Assembly (NCBI GenBank): GCA_013287645.1
Contig: JABDDJ010000023.1
Coordinates: 1-37,588 of the forward strand
Source: Chlamydiota bacterium
GTDB lineage: Bacteria; Chlamydiota; Chlamydiia; Chlamydiales; JABDDJ01
Reading direction: 5' to 3'
DNA: 37,588 nucleotides
In this document: positions 19,001 to 24,826 of the stretch, in pieces
Position numbering within the stretch: position 1 is the stretch's first letter
Layout of the letters: every line of letters begins with the position of its first letter
The notes under the pieces: model-generated
Database searches by the model: none
Told to the model about the DNA's origin: nothing
What the model saw: the letters and a program-made list of their open reading frames with translations, nothing else
Made by a program: the position numbers and the translations under genes

Positions 19001-19758
19001 ATTTTTTCCAAAGGCCCTTCAAATACATACTCACGTGTCTTTCCGTAAGATAATTCTTCTAAATAGAGATTCCCTTCTGCGTTCTTATGAAATGACCAAA
19101 GAAGCGGTTCAAACTTATCTTTTGATTTCCAATATCCCCCAGGTATAACCACAGCTGGATTATTGATGATATTCTGAGCCAACTCCCCTGCTAAAGCTTG
19201 TCGCTGAGCTGAGTTACTCCTGCTCCAACTCTCTACGGCAGAAAGGCCCTCATTAAATGTCTTTGCAGCGGCCTTTGAAGCCTCATCTTCGCACGATCCT
19301 AGTAGGTCTACCATCTCCCGCAGAGCGCCTTCCAAACTCGATTTGTCGATGATCTGCCCAGGAAATAAAAAGCGCGTAACCAGAGCGATAGGATAGATAA
19401 CTAGTTTCCAAAAAAGCCCTGTAGAGGGACATAGACGCAAAAGACTTTTTTGAATTTCAGAAAAAGTACGTTGACGCACAGGAAGATGATGATTTTGAAG
19501 CTGAGTGACTTTTACAGAGCAAGGACCAGATGCAGCTGAAATAGTAATCTCTCTGCGTCCAGAAGGATTTAATAAAAATACTTTACCATCCTCAAAGCTA
19601 AGCTCTAAGTGAAGATCCTTATTTCCCTCATAGATCAGTTGCTGAACAACACGCCCTATAGTATCCAGCTTCTCGGATTTATCTGCCTTAACCTGAACAT
19701 GAACTAATTGATGCCTATTATCAGCACCTATTTTGCATACAAAATCTTTAAATGACAT
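10006..19758 (-). CDS. Giant superfamily-2 helicase-like protein (DUF3638-like), 3250 residues
   Basis: Single uninterrupted frame of 3250 codons. The first 2100 residues have no recognisable domain: helical, Leu/Glu/Lys-rich, with a coiled-coil-like stretch near 390-470 and a strand-rich part near 1240-1500. An ATPase-like core follows. Walker A is ELKVGLGKTTVI (Lys about 2181). A Walker B/DE motif, VYDEPDDILD, is at about 2347-2356. GMSGT, resembling motif III, lies near 2632. The motif V/VI region is DIRGVDGRIPPG and QTEGRARGAG, with candidate arginine fingers near 2810-2812. This spacing and the DE.D.ILD form resemble DUF3638-type proteins known mainly from eukaryotes. A Gln-rich tract lies near 3045-3068. 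No signal peptide or membrane span is clear. DNA/RNA remodelling or a host-targeted role are both possible. ATG at 19758 has a weak ribosome site. Confidence 0.7.
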   Translation of the reverse strand: MSFKDFVCKIGADNRHQLVHVQVKADKSEKLDTIGRVVQQLIYEGNKDLHLELSFEDGKVFLLNPSGRREITISAASGPCSVKVTQLQNHHLPVRQRTFSEIQKSLLRLCPSTGLFWKLVIYPIALVTRFLFPGQIIDKSSLEGALREMVDLLGSCEDEASKAAAKTFNEGLSAVESWSRSNSAQRQALAGELAQNIINNPAVVIPGGYWKSKDKFEPLLWSFHKNAEGNLYLEELSYGKTREYVFEGPLEKMKLERLLLNLLALSTPREETKGLGLKQFIATAYVVSATYSVNSNNELAEEIPSFINPPKYDEFREGLCVEAGGKPVYEESQSRNVHSKDPMKLVQEVLRVQYPEAAFKDKALFSIHYLHHRVSRILESLPSMRHKERKKWLERLNKEQQNLHLQLEKSAYALDLEKTFGTYLHKLKERITELEKNSYEVQKKEQQKLNHASNSTFKLSYQPFKSELTKEQSSVEQITKADRQELDALQTVFKIGDGAELVKILKSLTARTDHFVAQKQYATAIDFYRLIMERFPLFDQFQLKESNQMKEFSSELGKLSQYYWEAKVRTANLAILPDEWIFLLNTEAILQSLIESRHELLSTSRQNSLNPEELCFYHVAEEFLRRDDYNSYTDLLSESCHLRINENPELFRKFETLHKFLTRGSRSSRVSGHTCATFEIEKEYCKAVLVCVKGSKFADNEQEIDELWKLYYRRDNEGKELSIPSQFSDIGRQRLLFCTMVHPTAISFEAITFKGLKEVCVSTAETISNKPIPERIKKTFNKAVQTLQSFERLEIVTARFQVSMVGIDRYMHCIGSRESAIGERQEVTISQSGRATSNQNYLSRPIHQAPLLGNPGQLFGKLFSNQEYRGGNFEERCLVNTLSEEHSQPLDHFLLSTLKGLQVFNDNNKLTYETVHEVFDLILQRPWIIEYEALNALGIKSLEAQKRFYDALFSPELIQNTIKNRPEFFEAHGPALRQILEKFLEDKESNKSIFLLYLLQSVANHLPNASQAWPTIHQIHSRDPQKRSYLELAFGLWAQESKLQKKIDEAGYLISLFSNGLAAHELTKNPFLRVHGVIAQLLQMGSFLGLTKESGTLPIVCIQGERWVKEHLVPYILSLDEPTRNAILNIWISKQFNTVSLGGWKESSETSLVFEKEGTCIDLATLQILSFNHQPVNGIETTLPAEIVSHPDYIHLFGDKSKKCLVYAGAHPAELVYEFEERSKESYRILFAKETMGLVIERKVGSSWYRYCRPKMPTIKLKSSNLQRIKNTLEWLPFVKFPQTAGSEAYVEGEGIEKPLMASGVWIDSKNPQEGFALLGNRKDTLHVNLTFDTNGLLKSVKTAEGMEIVQGEFIKCLSKDQVLYLKKADDTAITEIRFVDQKIYLKRSSANDPWILHGDENLAGAKWVMGEERGPTAHAFFQKMGVHLDESGLTVRKGNKTYLLFWPQQDQEKTYQAEAPLCLTINDEGSYHTSATGYLALAFRCATVRDYLQARKFLEKARYTKGEMPQEKELCLMFADNILKFPVNSVRSAAFRLKGLLVVKRILEEQAYYFMADSSDYIEITQKIYQAYKLYQSQLKRSPFSLKEEYYLSDTAEINLSDTELVELNHLCNEGLNFLQYQRKLSADEMKFKIKAPSQMEIQLVLPTLIGKMASPLGEQKALELLQKPLADNGIIEHFFELYELIVNKNIKPEQLQNLFGPLPNSEVLNLFLQKSDIDPWKLLDLYSDHCNLITLNVVRRLLLTASVSKSKIDPELLGALKKNIPNGIVSGMIKGYKLITERTNSLRNLHLARALKTLANELAPSTNKNNLKDIKEVLRDKNLIDLKEFKKAIDKDKNLFGPNVTLILKTILESQDTVDQLKDALGLMTVEEFTTFIEQKTEINLKSIIREAENRKRIAKLDQQISEQNQSKVNFPKYDSLVRFATFPQRVPVEFENQWKTVASHAKINLDEMSGEFRRLNQSDKELLLGFESAAETLNAKIEAKRSIKKECLDTVEKHIADLSQEAFNNEIRLRKEIISYLQKNVKNLPRELRRAVLQMEAYEEDEVIQLLKKMYQTLSLDDEHLCHLLTEYLMEQTASRVLQGEVQDQIHLLKKLSNDESDEWVNASTKILNLTNRVFKFNRYLNNDGYLKNPRLYRKLLVLEPHQGIVVTQDQTDLLEKMLNNSADWYELKVGLGKTTVIFLIYLLLLIEQNEFPGAIVKEQLLHQDLDTLDRSTRELLARPGVQFYFDINAPSTALSYQSEYLRLRTIQKEYGYAIATNTTFLSVEHKLRHLCLESKAKIQELMKNFDLTKLLGSMGSNQNISSTLFEQFLPQYELLMQIDDLEKRIYYLSKIKKELHRFVYDEPDDILDVSIENNVGSGEALSLNNTILQTQEYVIKAIFTSKNRDLIELKEALLNEQQASLPQYKLKNVWIEALSTELLNNKDFLVFAQVPDVNAKKLIKMLLSTIYESQDTAPKSFPIVSEKCKAVIGALKEIIQVNLPRALAPRPNIDLGIKSDGYQIGPRTGGDEIQGRIFSDEYDLIANQYLGYAVKLPAPLPGQDPSDSFVARGLKQLFHQHPKVYEKWFNAAKGTPLETFLNQPQNYEYRLEFLRLTIFNEKRLKRFQHLTSLNVQDMTYQRTVEGMSGTVNRECLPRSKNAENSQQLQSKKVVGQVILEAGLLGIPTVDAVDESMILNKMQEVAKDPTCKAILNQGYYIKDGNPQECVSDFREAAPDRIYVYVDRTTKKFFIWYPDENNEKKEPKRISKAALNDLALDTNFKEKALFYFGPSDIRGVDGRIPPGRCVTFISPKCSMDDLVQTEGRARGAGEIHRMDFFVSTSIKKRIESQFGNLSYYTLVEDVKVQDKPAQGGKNLKAALQEFKAIVNIGTRQIIYGHQSALDTEEYWNPQSPLIRIFNNYVRMELLKVAEDPKTGWINDNKEIHPEESFAWSHMENTEETLKKAYDRQIRNIERLESQIRTTAFTKTFINFLPGQLFGINEKQWIAEREKELNDATSKMRDDLFKSYKTALTKLQQKENSPYPHEVPSNGAALPIGQAQEQQIQQQQQQQLQQQQQIIIDSKEIQSSKCDHSSEYKLKSVDKLFHPDKYPKINEFWKKHSSLQITKNFRRLFARLSRVRGNLSLCRLMVREKHYILSINYDVSLVSKGDYHFINMNKHNSFYSFVNPKTTGGKSLLLNKGEDVHEKILQQLVEAKWLLGITDFTDQELAQLKNWLKNIKDSEGHMEFLTEFAPDQIALYKQLTM
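10568..10620 (-). repeat. CAG/CAA microsatellite encoding a polyglutamine tract
   Basis: On the minus strand this stretch is almost only CAA and CAG codons, encoding a glutamine tract broken by Ile, Leu and Glu. Slippage by whole codons would change tract length without breaking the frame. It links the helicase-like core to a separate C-terminal segment of about 180 residues. Confidence 0.75.
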
Positions 19759-19838
19759 ATAAACTTTAGATTAAATTTAAAGGAATAATAAACTATCTCT
19801 CGTATAAAGTAAATTAAAATTTAACCACAAAAAACACA

Positions 19839-19864
19839 GAAAAATAACAGGATAGGCAGGATCG
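19839..19864 (+). repeat. Shared 26-bp intergenic repeat (copy 1)
   Basis: The 26 bases running from GAAAAATAACAGGATAG into GGCAGGATCG match the complement of 31635-31660 at 25 of 26 positions. Both copies sit in spacers next to longer inverted repeats, so this is a piece of a dispersed intergenic element. Confidence 0.7.
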
Positions 19865-19873
19865 ACTTCGTCG

Positions 19874-19998
19874 GCAGGATATGCAAGATTTTTAACGATT
19901 AAACGATATAACGATAATAACGATATTTTTTTATTTTTTATCGTTATTATCGTTGTATCGTTTTAATTGTTAAATATTTTTTATCTTTCATATCCTGC
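19874..19998. repeat. Long imperfect inverted repeat downstream of mgtE
   Basis: Arms at 19874-19925 and 19939-19998 pair with only a few mismatches and gaps. Both outer ends carry GCAGGATATG, and the inner part is ACGATAATAACGATA and its complement, around an AT-only loop. It ends 5 bases after the mgtE stop (20004), so it may terminate mgtE transcripts. The GCAGGAT ends link it to the element at 31570-31639. Confidence 0.8.
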
Positions 19999-20003
19999 TA
20001 TTT

Positions 20004-21476
20004 TTAAAGGTGTAATAAACTATAGACAATGTAAGAGACTAAAAAGAATATAATCGTCGAAAGAACATCATTAAATGCCGTCACAATAGGCCCTGAAGCT
20101 ATCGCGGGATCAATTCGCGCACGCGCAAAGAAGAAGGGCAATATCGACCCCAAAGTCGTAGCCGTCATACACGCTCCAAACAACCCCAATGCCACCGTCA
20201 CTGCTAAGCGAAGCGAATGCTCATCAGCCTGATGGGGTGTTATCCCCGTTAAAGCATATACAATCAATCCGCAGACTAATCCAAAGGCTGTAGCAATCAT
20301 CAAACCCACTCCCATCTCCCTCAAGATGGCCTCTTTTATCGATCTTGAAGAGAACTCCCCTGTCGATATCCCACGCACTAGCACAGTACTACACTGCAGC
20401 CCCACATTTCCCGACATTCCCGTAATCAATGGCACGAAAAAAGGCAAAAGTGAAAACCAGATCCTATCCGATAGCGTATGCATCGTTGTAGAGTTCACCA
20501 ACCCCGAACAGAGCGTTACTATCAACCAGGGTGCACGCCAGAGAAACCGCTTAAAGCTAGGCTCTCGTTCACTCACATCTTCCGCAGTACCCGCAAAGGT
20601 CGCTATGGTCTCGTCAGCAATATCCTCCATCGCCTCCACAACATCCTCATAGGTAATCACTCCTAGAAGCGCATTCGTACCAGGATCTACCACCGGCAAC
20701 GCCGCATCCTTATAGCGCACCACCATATCGACTACCTCATCTCGGTAGGTGTCGGGGGTTACACTATGCAACACAGGACGCATCACCTGTCGTATCGGCA
20801 ATTCTGGTGGATTCACGATCAAATTTCGCGCCGGGACATACCCGATCAATCCACCCTCATTATTTAGCACAAAAATACGCCGAGTGAGCTCAATTCCCGG
20901 GTTTTGATGGATATGGGCAGCAACCTCGCCGATCGTAGTGTTAAAATTGAACGAGAAGAATTCGTTGGTCATTATACGGCCGGCACTGTGCCGATCGTGC
21001 GCCTGTAACTCCTTAATACGAAGTGCTTTCTTAGAGTCAAGAAGCTCCAGTACACGCTTTAGCCGCCGATCAGAGAGATCGTCTAGGATCGAAACCGCCT
21101 CATCTGTAGGCATATGCTCGATTAGACGCTTAATCTCGTCATCGTCAATTTCACGGAAAATAGCCGTCCTAGTGCTACTCCCCGTATTGATCATAAAGAT
21201 AATCTTAGCGTTTTGATCAGGTAGGTTCTCGTAGACAACCACTCTTGCCTGAGGAGGTAGGCGCGTTACCGTGTAGGCTAAGTCGATAGGGTCGTGTTCA
21301 CTGGCAATTTTTGCCACATTATGAAGGAAAACCTGAGATGTTTGCTGATGAAAGGCCTTTTCGAGCTTATCATTAAGGACATCGTCTAGGTAGGTGGTAC
21401 GAGAATCTAAGATGTCCCCTGGGGAAGGGTGGATTTCAATGGCGTCATTTTCTTCATTTTGCCAATGATCTTCCAC
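20004..21476 (-). CDS. mgtE: Magnesium transporter MgtE
   Basis: Inner-membrane Mg2+ channel/transporter of 490 residues, near the usual family length plus an N-terminal extension. The order is standard: an N-terminal superhelical MgtE_N domain (about 60-165), with EHMPTDEAVSILDDL; a CBS pair (about 165-290), with RIMTNEFFSF and ALLGVITYEDVVEAMEDIADE; and five membrane helices (about 310-490). The pore signature MSGNVGLQCSTVLVRGIS lies in the first part of the membrane domain, and the final helix carries a late acidic residue (AFNDVLST). The start is GTG at 21476, supported by GAGAGGGG seven bases upstream. A promoter fits at 21510-21538. It is orthologous in type to the chlamydial mgtE. The long inverted repeat follows its stop. 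Confidence 0.95.
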   Translation of the reverse strand: MEDHWQNEENDAIEIHPSPGDILDSRTTYLDDVLNDKLEKAFHQQTSQVFLHNVAKIASEHDPIDLAYTVTRLPPQARVVVYENLPDQNAKIIFMINTGSSTRTAIFREIDDDEIKRLIEHMPTDEAVSILDDLSDRRLKRVLELLDSKKALRIKELQAHDRHSAGRIMTNEFFSFNFNTTIGEVAAHIHQNPGIELTRRIFVLNNEGGLIGYVPARNLIVNPPELPIRQVMRPVLHSVTPDTYRDEVVDMVVRYKDAALPVVDPGTNALLGVITYEDVVEAMEDIADETIATFAGTAEDVSEREPSFKRFLWRAPWLIVTLCSGLVNSTTMHTLSDRIWFSLLPFFVPLITGMSGNVGLQCSTVLVRGISTGEFSSRSIKEAILREMGVGLMIATAFGLVCGLIVYALTGITPHQADEHSLRLAVTVALGLFGACMTATTLGSILPFFFARARIDPAIASGPIVTAFNDVLSTIIFFLVSYIVYSLLHL

Positions 21477-21509
21477 GATAGAGCCCCTCTCAATAAAGTC
21501 CTACACAAG

Positions 21510-21538
21510 ACTATACAAGGATAGAGAGATATCCACAA
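21510..21538 (-). promoter_or_regulatory. Predicted sigma-70-type promoter of mgtE
   Basis: On the minus strand TTGTGG (21538-21533) and TATAGT (21515-21510) are separated by exactly 17 bases. The -10 matches the consensus at five of six positions, the -35 at three. It would give a leader of about 25-30 bases before the GTG start. Confidence 0.45.
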
Positions 21539-21639
21539 GTACTTTTACTTTACTATAAAATTAAAATATTAATTAACTATTTATTCGTCAGTATGTTTTA
21601 ATTAATTATAGGAATTGTATTAATATAATAGGTTTTAAT

Positions 21640-23724
21640 ATGCCACAAGAAATTAGTCCAATACAACCCAGTGTAAATAAACCAATAGAAGACGAAATAA
21701 AATGGCAAGATGTTACTAAAGAACTGGGAATAGCTAAATTACCCGAGGGAGTTAGTGATGTTAAAGTAGAAGTTAATTTTAAAAAAGGGTATGTGAAACT
21801 TACTAAAGAATTTGATTCAAAAATTTCTGGAGAGTACGAGCTTAAAATATCTTATAAAAAAGATGGAAAACCTCAAGAACTAGTTGTTCATGACCTAAAA
21901 ACTTCCTTAAAAACAGACCTTGTATCTTCTGTAGTCACATTTCAGACCAAGCTTTCAGAGATAAAAAAAGAGGTGTTTGAGAATGTTATTCCCAAAATCT
22001 TAGAGAGTGAAGCATTTAAAAAAGGAGAATTAACCCCCGAAAATGTTCAAGAAATAGTTAAGGATACAACGACTCAACAAACTCAAAAAACCACGACTAG
22101 CTTTTGGGACACTTTTAAAGAATACATCCCCACAGAAAAGGTTAAAGAAACACTAAAAAAATCCCCTGTTGCAATGAGAAAGTCCCTTCGAGAAATGAAA
22201 ACCAAAGTTAAACGCTCCTCTCAACACGCTCTCTCTACTCTAAGAGCATCGGTAGTTCTCCCAAAAGAAAAAGATGATGTCAGAAATTGGGATAATAGAA
22301 AGTTTATGGAAATATTTTCTGATCCAGATAAATCGAAAGATGTCATCCATAATATTGAAGGTGCTGTGACCGTACAAAAATTAACTGATGATGATGGAGT
22401 TATCTTAGGAATTGCAAAAGTAACCAAATTATCTTTAAAAGCAAAGAATGATACAACTATGAGAGTTGAGATTCCAAAGGGATTAGTCGATGCAGCAAAT
22501 CAATATAAAATACATGAATTATTAACACACAAACCAAAAACTGGTTTAGCTCCTCCTCCCCTTAATGTTATCGATATTGATGTAGAGATTCAAGGAGAGG
22601 AGATTAATGTCCGCGGTGTTGTATTGCCTTATTGCAACTTAGTTCCAAAAAAACAATTCGAAGAATTTGCAAAAAATATAAATCTTAATTTGAATTCAAA
22701 AGTCATATTTAATCGTCAACCGTTACGTGGATTAGCCACTCTACATGAAGAAAACATAGCGCACAGGGATATAAAGAAAGATAATATTTATTACAATCGA
22801 CTTTCTAACGGTAAAATTGAAGTTCAAATTTTCGATTATGAAACAACATTTTTTCATAATGAGATATACATAAAAGATGCAAAAGGTAATTTCAAATTGG
22901 ATAATGATGGTAAAAAAATAATTAACGAAAAAAAATTACACTCTTGTGAAATTGGACCCAGGAGTCCATCTTTGAACTCGAAACAAGATCTTTATATCCT
23001 TGAAGAACGCCGTAAGCAGGCACAACCAATAAAAGAAAGACTTAATTTGCTTGGAGGATTAGAAAAAACAAAAGAAGAATTAAAAATAGCAAAAGAAGAA
23101 AAAGATGATGAAAAAATCAAAGATCTTGAGAAAAAAAGTGCTGAACAAGAAGATCTTGTTAACCAGCTTAGAGAAATTTATGAAAAATTTTCAGAGGATG
23201 ATTTAAACGCAGATGTATTTTCTTTTGGGACATTTTTATTTCAAGACCTTGCTGAAACAGAGACCTTTCCTTATGAAACTAGTTTTGGAATGCAAGTAAT
23301 ATCAGAAAATGGATTTAATGAAAAACTTTTAAGAGATAAAAAATGTCCTGAGCCTATGATACAGCTCATTAAGGATATGTGTGCCTCTCCTGAAAAACGC
23401 ATAAGTGCAGATGAAGCCATCCGTAGATATGATCAAATCTGTATGGATTCTCTTTTGGATGAAATCCATCAAACCTCTGAGCCAAATAAAGTTACCGAAC
23501 ATTTTGAAAATTATGGACAGATTCTTCTTGAACAAAGTTTAAGAGAACCCAATCTTAATCGAAGAGCTCTCTATATCAGCAATGAATTAGATAAGCTTAC
23601 AGAAGTATTTCAAAATCATCCTCTCAGTGACAAGCCAAAAATAGTCAAACTATTTAATCAAATAAAAATGGATGTTTTGAATACCTTATTAAATGAACCA
23701 CCTCAAAAACCAACTTCAGAATAA
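21640..23724 (+). CDS. Protein-kinase-like protein with lineage-specific N-terminus, candidate effector
   Basis: Protein of 694 residues. The C-terminal half is a Ser/Thr-kinase-like domain. The catalytic loop is intact, HRDIKKDNI (Asp about 377, Lys 379, Asn 382). The Mg-binding triad reads DYE rather than DFG (Asp about 399). A later DVFSFGTFLFQDL corresponds to the D.WS.G helix F motif, followed by RISADEAI as in subdomain XI. A charged coiled-coil insertion (about 465-525) separates the activation region from helix F. The N-lobe is divergent: no glycine loop is obvious, and the ATP-binding Lys could lie in IAKVTKL near 267. The first 180 residues are Lys/Glu-rich and unlike kinases. There is no signal peptide. 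The start ATG has only AGG upstream. Activity is plausible but unproven; host targeting is inference. Confidence 0.7.
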   Translation: MPQEISPIQPSVNKPIEDEIKWQDVTKELGIAKLPEGVSDVKVEVNFKKGYVKLTKEFDSKISGEYELKISYKKDGKPQELVVHDLKTSLKTDLVSSVVTFQTKLSEIKKEVFENVIPKILESEAFKKGELTPENVQEIVKDTTTQQTQKTTTSFWDTFKEYIPTEKVKETLKKSPVAMRKSLREMKTKVKRSSQHALSTLRASVVLPKEKDDVRNWDNRKFMEIFSDPDKSKDVIHNIEGAVTVQKLTDDDGVILGIAKVTKLSLKAKNDTTMRVEIPKGLVDAANQYKIHELLTHKPKTGLAPPPLNVIDIDVEIQGEEINVRGVVLPYCNLVPKKQFEEFAKNINLNLNSKVIFNRQPLRGLATLHEENIAHRDIKKDNIYYNRLSNGKIEVQIFDYETTFFHNEIYIKDAKGNFKLDNDGKKIINEKKLHSCEIGPRSPSLNSKQDLYILEERRKQAQPIKERLNLLGGLEKTKEELKIAKEEKDDEKIKDLEKKSAEQEDLVNQLREIYEKFSEDDLNADVFSFGTFLFQDLAETETFPYETSFGMQVISENGFNEKLLRDKKCPEPMIQLIKDMCASPEKRISADEAIRRYDQICMDSLLDEIHQTSEPNKVTEHFENYGQILLEQSLREPNLNRRALYISNELDKLTEVFQNHPLSDKPKIVKLFNQIKMDVLNTLLNEPPQKPTSE

Positions 23725-23756
23725 TTTTGTTATGTCTAATGATTAACTCACCTTAC

Positions 23757-23979
23757 ACAAACAGGAGTTATGTCGTCCTTTCAGGACTCAAAATTTTTCT
23801 TCAAATCTACCCAGGCCTCCGCTTCGCTCCGACCTGGGCTATGATATTTTGGCCTTTCAGGCCTTTTTAAGCGCTGAAAGCGCAACATAACATAACCCAG
23901 GTCGGAGCGAAGCGGAGTCCTGGGTAAGAATCCATCACATTATTGAGTCCTGAAAGGACGATATAACTCCTGTTTGCGC
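23757..23979. repeat. Long composite inverted repeat with nested small hairpins
   Basis: The 223-base element pairs end to end. The left arm starts CAAACAGGAGTTAT, the right arm ends with its complement, and CCGCTTCGCTCCGACCTGGG pairs perfectly with its complement nearer the centre. Each arm holds two small palindromes with a TTTCA loop: GTCC/GGAC and GGCC/GGCC on the left, GCGC/GCGC and GTCC/GGAC (read as complement) on the right. It fills the spacer between the convergent kinase-like and TPR genes and could terminate both. It contains no open frame of note. Confidence 0.85.
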
Positions 23980-24015
23980 AAGATTTTCCAATATTGCGCA
24001 AGATAAGAAAGTCTA

Positions 24016-24786
24016 TTAAAGGCTACCTTCAAGACGACTAATGCGTTGATTGAGCATTTTAATCCAAGGATGGTCAGGAGAGTTTGGGTTCTCTTGCATA
24101 GCGTACTCTAGAGCTACTTTGCAGCTATCTAGGGCCTCTTGTTCTTTTCCTAAATAGTCATACACATCTATTTGTTCTTTAAAGGCAACAGATAGCTCAC
24201 AGCGAATTCTATGCTTGATATATTCCGAGTCTGTTTTAGCTAAATGGCTTTCTAGATTATTGATAGATGCTTTAAACGATTCAATAGCTTCCAAAGGCCT
24301 TCCTGATTGAAATAGATAACGCCCCTCTCTAATAGACATCTGCTGCATGCGGAACTCTTTATTAAAATCGGGATACTCAATTTGACTGGTCAAGTCTATG
24401 GCCTTATTCAGCGTTTCAATGGCCTCAAGTTGATTTCCAGCCTTTGACATGGCCTTAGATTTTTCATAAAGAGCAGAGGGCAACAAGATGCCTGAGGTGT
24501 CATAAGAGACATAGTGCATTAATACTTCATCATAAAGCTCAAGAGCCTCTTTTGCGTGTTGAGTGCGCGTTAAAATATTTCCTTTAAGTAGGAGTGCCCA
24601 GCCTTTTTGATAAGGTGTTAAATCTTGGCCGAGATAGTGGTCTACTAAGGCTAATGCCTCGTCAAACCTCTCAAGCATATGATATTCATGCACTTGGCTT
24701 AGGCCATCCACTGAATGCAGTCTATGCGCATAACTGGCTTGAAACTGTAAAATAAATATTAAAAGACAAAATAAAAACCTGACCAT
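24016..24786 (-). CDS. Exported tetratricopeptide-repeat protein
   Basis: Protein of 256 residues beginning with a clear Sec signal peptide (MVRFLFCLLIFILQFQASYA, cleavage expected after Ala20), so it acts outside the cytoplasm. The rest is helical with TPR-like units: FDEALALVDHYLGQ, KEALELYDEVLMHY, LEAIETLNKAIDL, LEAIESFKASINNL and EALDSCKVALEYA, about five repeats. TPR domains mediate protein contacts; the partner is unknown. AGAGG stands 7 bases before the ATG. It begins 40 bases after the stop of the large gene upstream on the same strand, so they are probably one operon. It could help the product of that gene fold or be secreted. Confidence 0.8.
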   Translation of the reverse strand: MVRFLFCLLIFILQFQASYAHRLHSVDGLSQVHEYHMLERFDEALALVDHYLGQDLTPYQKGWALLLKGNILTRTQHAKEALELYDEVLMHYVSYDTSGILLPSALYEKSKAMSKAGNQLEAIETLNKAIDLTSQIEYPDFNKEFRMQQMSIREGRYLFQSGRPLEAIESFKASINNLESHLAKTDSEYIKHRIRCELSVAFKEQIDVYDYLGKEQEALDSCKVALEYAMQENPNSPDHPWIKMLNQRISRLEGSL

Positions 24787-24826
24787 CTTAAATCCTCTTT
24801 AAAACAATCAGGTTAGTATAATTATC

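Noticed and set aside
23757..23979. CRISPR-like repeats
   Set aside because: The repeated units are palindromic and nested in one large inverted repeat, not direct repeats with unique spacers, and there are no cas genes.
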